The notes under the pieces are model-generated. The model did no database searches and had not been told where the DNA came from. It saw nothing but the letters and a program-made list of their open reading frames with translations. From NCBI RefSeq assembly GCF_000321225.1, contig NW_004450481.1, forward strand, positions 433,001 to 497,000: 64,000 bases of DNA, in the 5' to 3' direction. Position 1 is the first letter of the stretch. Each line of letters opens with the position of its first letter. A program made the position numbers and the translations under genes. This document shows positions 37,561 through 59,938 of this stretch, piece after piece. Source of the stretch: Odobenus rosmarus divergens. Its lineage: Eukaryota; Chordata; Mammalia; Carnivora; Odobenidae.

Positions 37561-38342
37561 AATCCTAGGCACCCAAAACTCAAACTTCGATAACCTTTGA
37601 TGTTAATGAGGGTTCTTGAAAAGCTTCCTAAAGATGCACATCGGCGAGATGCAACTTTTAAAATGGACAGTAACCTCCGAAGCTACATTGTTTGCAGAGA
37701 GTTTAACAATGAGGTAATAGTTCTCTGGAAAAAAATACAACTATTGAAACAAAATCTCAATGACAGCATTCTCTTCTCAGAGCATGATTCATCCCCATAA
37801 CGTACGAATGCCTTGCCTCATTGAAACCTCAGCACCAGTCTGAATAAGGCAGCGAGGTTTCCTCGAACCACTGACACGGCTTGAGGAGTGACTAGCCAAG
37901 ATCTCCACACGTCTGTTCTTGCTGACAAGGACACAGGCCTGTGCAAAGCTCAACTCAGCAGCTACGTTCCCAGCTACTGACAAACTATAGGCCTGGGTTT
38001 GACAAGGGAATAAATTATAGAAGCAGTGAAGGAGAATGACGTCAGCTAAGCAGCACTAAAAGTGGATTTGACCCTGGTCTAGCAAAACCCCAATATTCTC
38101 CCTGGCTCTTTCAATACTTCCCAAAGCAGCCAGGTCAAAAGCCCATTTGCCCAATTCCGGCCTGACATGTATTAAGGAAAATCCAAAACGGGAAATCTAA
38201 CACTGCCTCTCTTCTTTTTGACAGCCTCCAAAATGAATCCTCGGTGTTTCCCACAGTGTAATTCAAAACCACTCCAGTTGGAAGTCAGCTAACTTCTTGG
38301 TTAAAAAAATGTATAAACAAAAGATCCTTTTTAGAAATGAGC

Positions 38343-39430
38343 TTTATTTTCAGTGCTACTTAGTTCTGAAAAGTCTGCATATTTACTTTTTCCTCCCACC
38401 AGGTTTACCTCCAAATCAGGAATTCAAAACCCACAACAAACAGATCAAAAACCTGTAGGACCTGGGTGTCGACCACTGGCATTTCATTTTGGCGATAAAG
38501 GACCTGCCTTTCAAAGAAGATTCTATGCAAAATGCTGTATTTCCTTGAATGAGGCTCACTGCTTTTCAACCTTGAAATCACCCACTTGAAAAGAAGACCC
38601 AAAATTCCAAGCTTTCAGAACTGGGTCCCAGTATCACCATGTAAGTCACTCTCATTCTTGAAACTATACATTTAATGGCCCCCAGGGTTACTTTAACAGA
38701 GGGCTGCAAGACAGGGCAAAATTTCTCGTAACACCCACATCTGCCCTTGCCAACTGTTCTGTACCCCTCTTCCACGGGAATCAGTAAGGCTTCACCCTTA
38801 AAGTCTTGGGGATGACCTCAGAGGCACCGAGTGGCCAAGCAGAGCCCATCGAGACAGGAAAGGAATTTGGACACAGGCCCAGCAACAATGAACTTGCTTG
38901 TTATTCCTAAACACAGTCCAATAAAGAGGCTGCATCAATCTTAAAAGCGCACCTTTCTGTTTCAGATCCCTGGATAAAAATTATTTTGAAAAATCGGTAA
39001 TATTTGAACTAAAAGGAGGGTTATTAAAAATAAACCAAGAAATATCCAGAAATGAGTTTCTAGTAGAAGCTTGCTAGAAGAGGAATTCCAATCTAAAAAA
39101 ACAATCTACACAACGTTCTTTTATCTGCGGGGAATGCAATGTTATCACATCCCTTCCATAAACCCTCCTAAAACTCCTTAAGTAGACAGCATTTCAACGC
39201 AGAGACCAAAGCGAAAATATCTTTGAAAAGAAAACAATGACGTGGCTGGGAAGCCGTGTGCAGCTTGGCGAACATTTTTTCCACCCACCAAGAACTTGGG
39301 CTTTCTGGGAAGGTCGCTTGTTTTCCGGTCAAAACCATTCTTGAAGTCGTCAGGAACGGAGAAAGGGAGACTCGGCATCTGGGAAGGTGGTTCCTGGTTC
39401 CTGGTTCCCAGGAAGGTGTGTATCTGGGGC
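38343..39430 (-). other. Probable SMIM7 3' UTR
   Basis: The sequence after the SMIM7 stop codon (39,431) has no SINE insertion over about 1.1 kb. The first AATAAA on the minus strand after the stop lies at about 38,344-38,349. This would make a 1.1 kb 3' UTR. The end is inferred, not shown; a variant signal further up could be used. Confidence 0.5.
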
Positions 39431-49951
<10,521 letters not shown>

Positions 49952-49976
49952 CGTTACGGCCGAAACGTCCGTCAGA

Positions 49977-49990
49977 ACCGGAAGCGGAAG
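49977..49990. promoter_or_regulatory. Paired ETS/GABP-like sites
   Basis: ACCGGAAGCGGAAG contains two GGAA cores seven bases apart, 26-39 bases upstream of the SMIM7 ATG. CCGGAAG is the GABPA/ELK consensus. Paired sites of this kind are common in bidirectional housekeeping promoters. Confidence 0.7.
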
Positions 49991-50180
49991 TCCCGGAGGG
50001 GGAGGACAGAAGAGCACGAGCCGGCCAATCTTGAAGCCGCGCTGGCGAGGGCTGGTCCAACCGAAGGCCAAGGCAGGCAGGGTCCCTCCCTCTGCAGGCC
50101 AGGCCCCTTTAGGGAAGAGCGAGCACCCCTTCTCGCTGGGGAGGCCCGGAGGGTAGCGAAGAAAGGGCGGGGCGAGAGTG

Positions 50181-50188
50181 TGACGTCA
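50181..50188. promoter_or_regulatory. Full CRE palindrome
   Basis: TGACGTCA, the complete CREB/ATF site, 230 bases upstream of the SMIM7 start codon and in the CpG-rich zone where a full CRE has the highest prior of being used. Confidence 0.75.
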
Positions 50189-51046
50189 CCCAGGAGCGGA
50201 GTCATCCGGGGCGAGATTGGATTACGCACTGGAGGCGTGGCGCGCAGGCGTGAGGCCCCTACGTGCTGGAGAATTAGCGCCGTAGCTTTTCCTTCTGGGC
50301 TCAGGTCTCCCACGCAGCTTCCGAAGAAACCTGGCTCCCTGACTACTGAGCTGCACAGGGGAATGGGCCCTGATGCAGTGAGCTCTCCCGGGCATGGATT
50401 CCCGCGGGGAGGAGGTTCCTCCTGGGCCCAATGGAAGGCAGGGATCCCCACTGGGCTGGAGCTACGGGGCGGGGGCGGGGCGGAGGTCCGACCGAGCTGT
50501 CCCTTCGAAGGTGGGGAATGGAGGTCCTGACTTACGGAGCCCCACAGAGGACTAGGGTCATGACAGCTCCATAGAGGACGGGGGTCTTGACCCTCTAGGG
50601 CCCGGGAAGATGGGGTTCACAACTGGTCAAGACCCACAGAGGATGCAGGTCCCGATCCAAGGGCTCCAGAGGACTAATTGAGTCCCACCGGGACAGGGTC
50701 CTGACTGACCCGTCCCTTCTGGGTGAGCTCCATGCGGGAAGGACCCCCCAATGGACAGCTACTCGGTCCAACTCACACCACAGGGACCCCTACACCCTGT
50801 CTCGCTGGGCTGAAGGGGGTCTTGATGGCCTGAGGGACGGAGTATGGGACACCTGCTGGGCTTTATGGGACAGGACGGCCCCACGACCCGCCCCGGGGCC
50901 GGCGGTCGTCCCTCCTCTCCCGCGGGGGCCGGGTTGGGGGCGGTGCCTGGCGGGCGGGGGCGGGTCCTGCGGCGGGGGCGCAGTCGCCGGGCCGCCGGCT
51001 GCAGGACTTACTGGGTCGGGGGCTGGGGTGGGACCCGGCGGGCGTC

Positions 51047-51170
51047 ATGGAGCTGCTTTCGGCGCTGAGCCTAGGCGAGCTGGCGCTCAGCTTCTCGCGG
51101 GTACCGCTCTTCCCCGTCTTCGACCTCAGCTACTTCATCGTCTCCATTCTCTACCTCAAGTATGAGCCAG
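51047..51170 (+). CDS. TMEM38A: TMEM38A exon 1 (TRIC-A channel)
   Basis: TMEM38A (TRIC-A) is a trimeric intracellular potassium-permeable channel in the sarcoplasmic reticulum and nuclear membrane of muscle. It supplies counter-ion current during calcium release by the ryanodine receptor. The ATG at 51,047 (GTCATGG, G at +4) opens 41 codons plus one base: [20 protein letters not shown], then a first membrane segment [20 protein letters not shown]. It ends CCAG with donor GTGAGC at 51,171. The open frame runs on to 51,451, but that is intron. The sequence matches the known TRIC-A N-terminus; TRIC-B differs clearly. Confidence 0.96.
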
Positions 51171-51656
51171 GTGAGCCAGAGCCAGCAGCCCGCGGGGGCT
51201 GGCATCGCGGGGCGGGGGTGGAGGTAAACCTGCGGGTCGCAAGGCGGGGGAAGCCCTGGATCATGAGGGGGGCACAGTCCCAGGGACTGGTTCGGGGGAG
51301 CAGCAGGTCCCGGGATCGTGCGGTTCTTCCACATGGAGTGGGCAGGGGGGAAGACAAGAGGGAGGGCAAGGAGAGAAGCCCCCGGGATGGTGGGGCTGGG
51401 GGAGGGGGAGCAGGTGCAGCTGGAAGGCAGGAGAGGAATGCGACTGTATAGAGGAGGGGGAGCAGGTGTTGGGGAGGAGGCTGGGAGAGAAGTCAGGGTT
51501 CCCGGCAGGGTCGCATGAACTTGGGCCAGCGGCATAGGTCGTGGTGAGGGCGCAGGCGGGGTCGGTGCTGCGGGTCAGTCCAGATGTCCTGGCCGCCCGC
51601 ATCCGTGACCTCCCTCCTTGCCCTTGGCGCGCGGAGCCGGAGCGGCTGTTGAGTGT

Positions 51657-51666
51657 CTATATAAGG
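51657..51666 (+). promoter_or_regulatory. TATA / CArG-like motif in TMEM38A intron 1
   Basis: CTATATAAGG followed by GCCGGCC. TATATAAG is a good TATA box and the ten bases match the SRF CArG box CC(A/T)6GG with one mismatch. A start site would be expected near 51,688-51,695. It is 490 bases into intron 1. Inferred only. Confidence 0.4.
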
Positions 51667-52763
51667 GCCGGCCGTGCTGGGGGCAGTAATCCGGTTCAGA
51701 GAAAGTGACACCGGTGCCCCCCTCCTCTGCGGCCCTCGGGCAGTCTCCCCTCCTCCTCCTCCGGCCGAGCGAAGCTGGTTCTCCCGCGCCCGGCGGGAAT
51801 TCTTCCAGCCGTGGCGCGGATCCTTTCCACTTAACTGAGCAGAATCTGCCCTAGGGCAGGGTGATTTGGGGTTAGCCTACCCCGCCAGCTCCAGACCCCC
51901 GCGGAGAATCGCAGAAGGGAAGAAAGACTCTGCTTCTTGTTTTTTTTTAAGCATTTTTTTTAGATGATGGTAAATAGCCTCCTTAGACTGTGGTCTATTT
52001 TTAGATGAGGCTCACTGAATGTTTCTTGTTCATCTCCTAGCGTTTTAACTATTATAGCATACCAGTAAATGAAAGGGACTAGAGAATTTAGCTTTAGAAA
52101 GGGGATCGATCATCCAGAAACTTTGTGACCGTTTCTCCCACTTAGATGTAAATTACCTCTAGATTCTCCTCTCAGGACTGAAATACCTTTTTTTTTTCAG
52201 ATTATAAAAATAGGTGCTTCTGTGTTTTTAAAAGAAATGGAAAGGAAAAGAGATCATTACAGTTGACGTATTGCCGACCCTTCCAGACCTCTCCTATGCG
52301 TTTATAACCCTGTAGTTAGAGATGGTAAAGCACGATTTTATGCAAATAGGATCATATTCTGCTTGCCAAGTGTTTTTGTTCCATTTTATTTTTGCCCGTC
52401 CACAAGCCAGAGCCTATTCTTTAAAAGCTATTCTGCAGATCAGTTACTTTGCAAAGCAAAATAAGCTTTGTATTGTCTTAGCATGAGTACAGGACTGCAT
52501 TTCCTGTTCAGGAGGAATTTTTGGTGGCTCAGGCCAGTTCCCTGGGCAAGTACAGAACCTAGCATACCTTGAGAAATCTAAAACTGTGGAGGGCTGGAGC
52601 CTCGTAGGGATATAGGACACAAGTGTCTGGAGGAAAGAGGTCTTCAGGCTGGCTGGGAGCATGCAGGAGGGGTGTAGAAATTTCTGCCAGAGTAAATAAA
52701 TCATCTGAATTAGAGGTACTGGAGCCTGAAGGTGCCTGAAGATTCCTGAAGGTGGGGAAAGTT

Positions 52764-52942
52764 CAGTGGTTCATAACCCTAGCTGCTTATTAGGGGCTCC
52801 TGGGGGCTCTTAAACCCCCATCTCATCTCCACTCCAGACAAATTGAATCAGAATATCTGGGATAGGGCCCTCCCTGCATGCTCATGTTTCAAGCTCCCCT
52901 CCCCAGTGATTGCTGCATGCTGTCAAGATTGAGAAACCCCTG
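52764..52942 (+). mobile_element. MER5A
   Basis: CAGTGGTTCATAACCCTAGC to GATTGAGAAACCCCTG, near full length hAT MITE. Confidence 0.75.
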
Positions 52943-52964
52943 CCCAGTTCAAACCCCCTCCATT

Positions 52965-53105
52965 TGTAACTGGGGAAATAGGAAATAGTGGCTAAGCTAA
53001 TTTACATATGCAACGAGCCTGTGGTCCCATGGCTGGTAGATGACAGCCTTGGGATTCAAACCCAGGTCTGCCAGACCCCAAGACTCACTCCGATTGCTCT
53101 GAGGT
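52965..53105 (-). mobile_element. MIR SINE
   Basis: TGGTCCCATGGCTGGTAGAT and GGGATTCAAACCCAGGTCTG: minus-sense MIR. Confidence 0.7.
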
Positions 53106-53276
53106 ACTTGCTTCCCTTTAGAAAAGGGAGGAGTAGGACTTAGCTATTAGCCCCCCACCACCACCTAGTTTGGTGTTCCTGCTGAGTCTCTACAAAGGTT
53201 TCTTCTCAGAATCTGTGCTAACTGCAGGACCAGCTACAGAATCTGCAGGGCCCCTCACTCAGAAAGTCAGCATTTC

Positions 53277-53454
53277 AGGCACCTGGGTGGCTCAGTCGGT
53301 TAAGCGACTGCCTTCAGCTCAGGTCATGATCCTGGGGTCCTGGGATCGAGTCCCACATCGGGCTCCCTGCTCTGTGGGGAGCCTGCTTCTCCCTCTTCTT
53401 CTACCTGCCCCCCCCTTCTTGTGCTCTTTCTCTCTCTCAGAAAAAAAAAGATTT
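53277..53454 (+). mobile_element. CAN-SINE
   Basis: Target duplication AAAGTCAGCATTTC / AAAGTCAGAATTTC (53,263-53,276 and 53,455-53,468). Confidence 0.95.
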
Positions 53455-53579
53455 AAAGTCAGAATTTCAAGATGGTGACAACAGAGCGCTAAACTGAATG
53501 TGGGGCCCTTCTGAACACAGGGTCCTGGGCAGCAGCACAGGTAGCACACCTGTGGAACTGACAGCCAAGCTGGCTTTTA

Positions 53580-53765
53580 GGAAAAATCTCTGAATTAGGA
53601 GTCAGCTCTGCCTCTACCACTAAACACCAGGCTGGTTACCGCGCCTCCGTAAGCTTCAGCTCACTCATCTGTGAGATACGCTTGTCGGAACATAATCCCG
53701 AACTCTTCTGCGGGACTATTGTAAAGATGTATTGAGAACTTTGTCAATAGTAGGGTCTAAGGCAC
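53580..53765 (+). mobile_element. MIR SINE
   Basis: Plus-sense MIR: GGAGTCAGCTCTGCCTCTAC, then CTTCAGCTCACTCATCTGTG. Confidence 0.65.
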
Positions 53766-54167
53766 TTGGGAAAGGTAGTGCAATTATTTGTAAGGCCGTG
53801 GGAAGATGTGTTTCCTGGGACGCAGGCATTTTCTGGGTCAGGCTTTCATGAGAATCCTGAATGAGGACAGAGCTCTGAGTGTGGTCCTCAGGTTAACAGC
53901 ATCTATGGCCCCTGGGAGCTAGCTGGTTAAGAAATGCAGAATGCCAGCCCCCCACCCCCACCCCAAGACTCGCAGAACCAGAATCTGCATAACATTTAAG
54001 AAGGGTTGGACTAAAAGAGGCCGGAGCTCCTTATTAGACCTGGAGCTCCTTAATAGGGCAGGGAGGAGAAGGTCTGGCTCACCTCCAGGACCCCCAGCTC
54101 TGTGCAAGAAGAGAAAGCAATGGATGTCAGCTGCATGATTGATTGAATGAATGAATGAATAACAGTC

Positions 54168-54330
54168 CAGTGGTTCTCAAATATACTTCCACATTAGACT
54201 CACCTGGGGAGCTTTTCAGAATCCTCTTCCTCCTGCCGCACACCTCCATTTAACTCAGAATCGCTGTGCGCGGTACCAGTGTCAGTATTTTTTTTTTAAG
54301 TTCCCCAGACGAGAATCAGTTCTGTGCACC
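54168..54330 (+). mobile_element. MER5A
   Basis: CAGTGGTTCTCAAATATACT, GACTCACCTGGGGAGC. It runs directly into the MER20 copy that follows. Confidence 0.75.
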
Positions 54331-54516
54331 AGTGTTGCCCAATCTCTGCACAAGTGACAGTGAGGGCCGGATCATTCTCTGTGGTAGGGGCCATCACGTG
54401 CATTTTGGGATATTTCACAGCATCCCTGGCTCAACCCCCTAGATGCTGGTAGCACACCCCAGTTGTGACAACCAGAAATGTCCCCAGATGTAGTTGCCCC
54501 CAGTTGAGAACCAGTG
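54329..54516 (-). mobile_element. MER20
   Basis: Antisense: CATTTTGGGATATTTCACAG, CCCTAGATGCTGGTAGCAC, AGTTGAGAACCAGTG. It abuts MER5A at 54,330. Confidence 0.85.
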
Positions 54517-54799
54517 ATCTAGACTGAGTCTCAAATTCTAATGCTTTCAAGGGCCAGGTAGGTGATGTACAGGAAGCAGTAAGCCAGCCAGGTGGGGACT
54601 GTCCCCTGGTGAGATACAACCATGCACATCTTCACCTGGTTGGGGCAAGAACCACCAGAGTGATTTTTCAAGGGAAGCCAGAAATGTGATTTGCAGTTCC
54701 CTGTGTATATATGTTGGCTGTCAAACATTTTTTTCTTTTTAAAAAAATTCGTTTAAAAAAAATATAAATTTTTTAAAAATAAAAATAGTTAACATTTTT

Positions 54800-55430
54800 T
54801 TCTTTTTAAGAAATTAATAGGCTATTTTCTAGTCTAGCAGTCTTAGATCCACAGCAAAATAATGCTGCAAGTAGTTTTCGTGTACTCTCTGACCTCCCCA
54901 CCATCTACATTCTGCACAGAGAGTTACATTTGTTATAATCAAGGAGCCCGTATCATTATTATTACATTATCACTATCCCATGTTATCAGCCAAAGTCTAG
55001 AGTTTATTACATTAAGGTTACTTTGTGTTGTACATTTTGTGGATTTTGCCAAATGTATAACATGTATCCACCATTACAGTATCATACAGATAGTTTCACT
55101 AACCTAAAAATCCCCCTAGCTCCACGTGAGCATCCTGCCCCCACCCCCAAACCCCTGACAACCCCCGATCTTTTTACCGTCTCCAGAGTTTTGCCTTTTG
55201 CAGAATATCATAGAATTGGAATCATACAGTGTGTAGCCCTTTCAGACTGGCCTCTTTCACTTAGCAGTATGCATTTAAGGTTCTTCCATGTCTTCTCGTG
55301 GCTTAAAAGCTCATTTCTTTTCATCGCTGAGTAATACCCCATGGTATGTATGCACCATAGTTAGTCATTCACCTACTGAAAGACATCTTGGTTGCGGTTT
55401 GGACATCTTCTAAAATGCTGTCAGGCTAAC
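54800..55430 (-). mobile_element. L1 3' region, antisense
   Basis: TTTGTGTTGTACATTTTGTG, AGTTTTGCCTTTTGCAGAAT, ATGCATTTAAGGTTCTTCCA and CATGGTATGTATGCACCATA follow the order of antisense distal L1. No coding capacity. Confidence 0.75.
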
Positions 55431-56084
55431 GAGACAGCTCCTTGAGCCCTGTTTTGAGACCCCTGGCAGGAACTGTAAGCTTTTCGAGGACGGAGAGCTG
55501 CCTCTCCTCCAACCTTGCAAGGTAGGGGCTGCCATCTCTCACAGGGGAAGAAACGAAGGCAGACAGCTGAGCTTGAAGGCTCGGAACACTTGCCATCAAG
55601 TCACTGAGAAGCTCTGTAAATACACCTCCCATGTTTAGACCTCGGACTAAATAGGTCAGAGCCATGGCAGTGCTGAAAGTGCCCCCGGGGGAACCTTTTA
55701 GTGCTTCCCTGCCATCCATAGACAGGACTCTGACCCGCAGAGAGGGAATGTTGTGGTGCCCATCCCAGACCAGAAGTAGGGATGCGATCAGGGCTTCCTC
55801 CTCCCTCCTCAGGCAGAGCTGATTTTTATAAATCCATCAGCTAAAATTTCCACCCACAGGTACTTTCCATTTCGGTTCGGTTCCAGGAATAACTCGTGCA
55901 TAATTGCTAAGCACTAAGCAATTTCTTTTTGTCCTCCCCGGTGCCCTTTGAAATGAATAATAGCACTGGGGTGACCACCTCACCCAGGTTCCATTAAGAC
56001 AAGCACCAAAAGCCCCATGTCCCTCAGTCCCAGGCAAACCGGGATGGTTGGTCCCTCTAGACAGCACCCCCGTTATGCACAAAT

Positions 56085-56195
56085 ACACCCATTGAAGCCG
56101 GGAGAGAGGAGTGACTAGCCAAAGCTCACCCAGCAAGAGGGGAGTGCTTTGGTGGCCAACCTGGGATTGCAACCCACATTCTCCTGGTTCCTGAT
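56085..56195 (-). mobile_element. MIR SINE fragment
   Basis: GTGACTAGCCAAAGCTCACC and GGGATTGCAACCCACATTC, minus sense. A second minus-sense MIR fragment (GAAGCTGAGGCTGGTGGGGA, CAAGGCCACACCAGAG) lies at about 56,455-56,575. Confidence 0.6.
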
Positions 56196-57195
56196 GCTGC
56201 CCCAAAACCTAGCAAGAGAAACCAGAAAGGAGTATGGCAGAGGGAAAGAGCCAGAGGGAAGGTTCTTGACACTGCCTTGCTGTGGATCTTCAGGGCAGGC
56301 CCATCACCCATCAGCCTCCGTCTTCTCCTCTGTGGCAATGAGGAGACTGATCTTGCTCTTCTGGGGTTGCTGAGATAAATAAGTTTGATAATGCTAAGAA
56401 TCATCTTGATAATTACACACACCACATTGAATCATCAAAACAACTTGGGGAGGGGGTACTCTCATCCTCTTCTTTGGAAAGCAGAGGAAGCTGAGGCTGG
56501 TGGGGAGCAGTCATTTGTTCAAGGCCACACCAGAGAGAGAGCCACAGAGCCAAAGCTGGGTCTGTGACTTTTCTACCAGGACTCACCCATGGTGCAAACA
56601 CGGGAGCCTGTTTTACTCCCATAACCCCCCCCGCCTCCCTGGCCTCAGTCCCTGGGATGGTCCCAGAGGGCACAAGAATGACCCTGGAAAGAATTCAACC
56701 CCTAAGGGTTATTTTTAGCTGCAGAGGTATCCATTTCTGCAAAACATGGGTGCCTCACCTGACCCAGCCCTTACGGGACCCACCAACTGCTCCAAAGGAT
56801 TAACTCTTAGCTGGCAGCATTTTAAATAGACACCCCAGAGAAGAGAAGAGAACATTCTGCTTCATAGGACCTTTGTAAATGCTGAGACTTAGGACAACCT
56901 CGAGGGCAGGGAGAAGATGCACTATGGGCTTGTAACTCCAGGGTGAGATTGAGGGGGGAGATTTCAATTCCAGCCCTTGTTAGGAGCTGGGCACAGAAGG
57001 GATTGCAGTTCGTACCTGACAGAAGGAGTGGGACACAGGGGAAAAACAGTTTGTCCAAGGTCTCATGGTTAGTTGGGGGTGGCGAAGAGAAAGGGGAGTG
57101 TGTTTATGGCTTTCTTTCAAACAGCTATTATTAGGCATGTTTCCTGATTATAAAATGTAGTTTGTGCAAGAGAATGGATAGATTACTTGGGATCT

Positions 57196-57385
57196 AGGGG
57201 CGCCTGGGTGGCTCAGATGGTTAAGCGTCTGCCTTCGGCTCAGGTCATGATCCCAGGGGATCGAGCCCTGCATCCGGCTCCCTGCTTGGCGGGGAGCCTG
57301 CTTCTCCCTCTCCCTCTACTGTTCCCCCTGCTTGTGCTCTCTTGCTCTCTCTGTCAAATAAATAAATAAAATCTTTAAAAAAAAA
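57196..57385 (+). mobile_element. CAN-SINE
   Basis: Target duplication ATTACTTGGGATCT / ATTACTTGAGATCT (57,182-57,195 and 57,386-57,399). Young-type head and body, with an 11-base gap near 57,255 where the usual AGGGTCCTGGG block is shortened. Confidence 0.95.
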
Positions 57386-57499
57386 ATTACTTGAGATCTA
57401 TTCCTATATTGGAATAGCTTACAGCAGAGAAAAATAAATACTGCCCTTGAAAATATTGTGCTCGGTGAAAGAGCTAGAGGCAAAAGCTATGGTATATGA

Positions 57500-57895
57500 T
57501 TCCACCTATATGAAATATGTAAGTTCAGAACACTTTCCTCCCCCCAGAAGGAAACCCCAGCCCCGTGAGCAGTCACTCCCCATCCCCCTCTCCCCCAGCC
57601 TCCGGCAACCACCAGTCTGCTTTCCATTTCTATGGATTTGCCTGTTCTGGACATTTCATATAGATGACATCACACACTATGTGACCTTTTGTGTCTGACT
57701 TCTTTCACTTAGCATGTTTTCTAGATTGGTCCATGTTGTAGCGTATGTTAGGACTTCTTTCCTCTTTAAGGCAGAGTGATATTCCATTGTGTGGATCTAC
57801 CACATCTTGTTTATCCATTCATCTATTGGTGAATACTTGGGTTGTTTCCACCCTTTGGCAATTGTGAGTAGTGCTGCTGTGAACACGATTTTTTA
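57500..57895 (-). mobile_element. L1 3' region, antisense
   Basis: CTATGGATTTGCCTGTTCTG, ATTCCATTGTGTGGATCTAC, TTTGGCAATTGTGAGTAGTG: antisense distal L1, cut by the SINE at 57,911. It may resume at 58,085 and 58,830. Confidence 0.75.
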
Positions 57896-57910
57896 AGAGT
57901 CTTCCAGAAC

Positions 57911-58080
57911 GGGCACCTGGGTGGCTCAGTCATTAAGCGTCTGCCTTCGGCTCAGGTCATGATCCCAGAGTCCTGGGATCGAGTCCCGCGGGCTCCCTGC
58001 TCAGCCAGAAGCCTGCTTCTCCCTTTCCCAACCCCCCTGCTTGTGCTCTCTCTCTCTCAAATAATAAAGTATTTTTTAAA
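57911..58080 (+). mobile_element. CAN-SINE
   Basis: GGGCACCTGGGTGGCTCAGT head, CT-rich body, AATAATAAAG tail. Target duplication not clear in the AT-rich flanks. Confidence 0.92.
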
Positions 58081-58188
58081 ATAAATTAATACACACCTGA
58101 GATACACATAAATGTATCATTTTGCAACCTAACCTTTTTTACTCAGTAATAACCGTATGGGATTTATCCATGTTGATTTATCTAGAGT

Positions 58189-58376
58189 GGTGGTTCTGAA
58201 CCAGAAGGGATTTTGTCCCCAGGGAAATTTGGCACTATCCAGAGACAGTTCTGGCTGTCACAACCAGGATGGGGGCATGCCCCTGACATCTAGTGGGTGG
58301 AGGCCAGGGATGCTGCTGCACATCCCCAGGGCACAGGACAGCCCCTCCTGCAGCAGGGAATGATCCAACACAGTGC
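58189..58376 (+). mobile_element. MER20
   Basis: GTGGTTCTGAACCAGAAGGG, GGCTGTCACAACCAGGATGG, CATCTAGTGGGTGGAGGCCA: plus sense, near full length. Confidence 0.85.
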
Positions 58377-58421
58377 CATATGCACAGCTGAGGAGCCTGG
58401 ATATAGATCTAGTTCACTTTT

Positions 58422-58766
58422 TTTTTTTTTTTAAGATTTTATTTGTTTATTCATGAGAGACAGAGAGAGAGAGAGAGGCAGAGGGAGAAGCAGGCTCCCA
58501 AGGAGCAGGGCCAATGCGGGACTTGATCCCAGGACCCTGGGATCATGACCTGAGCCGAAGGCAGATGCTTAACCATCTGAGCCACCCAGGCGCCCTCTAG
58601 TTCACTTTTATTTATTTTTTAAAATATTTTATTTATTTATTTGCCAGAGAGAGAGGCAGACTCCCTGCTGAGCAAGGAGCCTATTGCTGGACTCCATCCC
58701 AGGATCCCGAGATCATGACCTGAGCTGAAGGCAGACACTTAACTGACTGAGCCACCCAGGCATCCG
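58422..58766 (-). mobile_element. Stacked pair of antisense CAN-SINEs
   Basis: Elements at 58,422-58,595 and 58,610-58,766. The 14-mer TCTAGTTCACTTTT occurs at 58,408-58,421 and 58,596-58,609, and as TCTGGTTCACTTTT at 58,767-58,780. Three copies of one target flank two SINEs. Their bodies differ, so one is not a recent copy of the other. Confidence 0.95.
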
Positions 58767-58779
58767 TCTGGTTCACTTT

Positions 58780-59060
58780 TAAATAGCAGCTCGGTGTGTG
58801 ACTCTCCACCCTGTCACTGAGAAATAGGAGACTTCACTTTTCTACCATAACAGTGTGGCAGTGAAATCCTCCTCCCCACATCTCCTTTGCTAGTTTCTTT
58901 TGGGTCAGTAGTGAGGAGCAGAATTGCTAAGACATGGGCAATGCATATCCTCAGATCTGCTCAGTATTGCCAAATGGCCTCCAAGGTGGTTATGCCTGTA
59001 GATCCTCCCAACTGTGTGTGGAGGAAAACTTGGCTTTTTTCCCACTGGAGGAGGGGCAGG
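58780..59060 (-). mobile_element. L1 antisense fragment
   Basis: GAGGAGCAGAATTGCTAAGA and TTGCCAAATGGCCTCCAAGG: part of the antisense L1 distal region, probably continuing the copy at 57,500. Confidence 0.5.
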
Positions 59061-59738
59061 TATTCCCACCACCCCAACCCCCCTTCTCTGTGAGGTTGAC
59101 CAAGCTGAGAAGGCAGCTCCTTCAGCAGCAGGACGAGTGGGCTTCATGTTTCTTGGAATAAAAGACCCTACAATGACGCTGTTCCAAATAAGGTCACATT
59201 CTGAGGTGCTGGTGGACATGAATGCTGGGCAGGGGGCACTGGTCCCCCATATAACTCGCTGCAAGTGGGGATATTGATCCTTATGTGTGGTTAACAGCTC
59301 TCAAGGATGGAGTGAAGGCATGCAGTTGCATGGGACAAAATAGTAACTCCATAAATAAATGGAGCAGGGGAGGTTTTGTTATAGTGCGACCCAAAGTGCC
59401 CAACACAGCGTCAATGCCTAGGAGGTGTTCTGTCCACATTTGCTAGAATGTAAGCTCCATAATGGCAGGAGTTCATTCACTCACAACTGTTTATTGGGCG
59501 GCTACTATGTGTCAGGCACATGGCCATGCGCTGGGGCTGCAGCAGCAGGTAAGACTGATGAGGTCCCCATACTCACCAAAGGATTAAGATCAAATCAATT
59601 TGTTGAGTATATCAACAGTATGTATTGGTATTTATGTCAATAGCTTCATCCATGGCGCATGTCATGGAGAGGCCAAGCATTCAGATTCACAGCTTAGAGA
59701 CAAAAGGCATCCAATTTCTAGAAACAAAGTGACATTTT

Positions 59739-59913
59739 ATTTTTTAATAAAAGATTTATTTATTTATTTATTAGAGAGAGAGCACAGAGGGAGAGGGAGA
59801 AGCAGACTCCCCGCTGAGCAGAGAGCCTATTGCAGGGCCAGATCCCAAGACCCCAAGGTCGTGACCTGAGCCAAAGGCAGACACCCAACTGACTGAGCCA
59901 CCCAGGTGCCCCC
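59739..59913 (-). mobile_element. CAN-SINE
   Basis: Perfect target duplication AAAGTGACATTTT (59,726-59,738 and 59,914-59,926). The head faces right, 25 bases from the next element. Confidence 0.95.
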
Positions 59914-59938
59914 AAAGTGACATTTTCAAACAAAAAAC

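Larger units (their letters stand above)
23480..38342. other. Intergenic region between MED26 and SMIM7
   Basis: No exon is supported here. The region holds MER20, a 32-base palindrome, L1 pieces, MIR, two MaLR-type LTRs, hAT MITEs, a Tigger1 MITE and the first CAN-SINEs of the window (from 30,293). The stretch 28,290-28,870 is AT-rich with nothing I recognise. Open reading frames are short and cross repeats. Confidence 0.7.
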
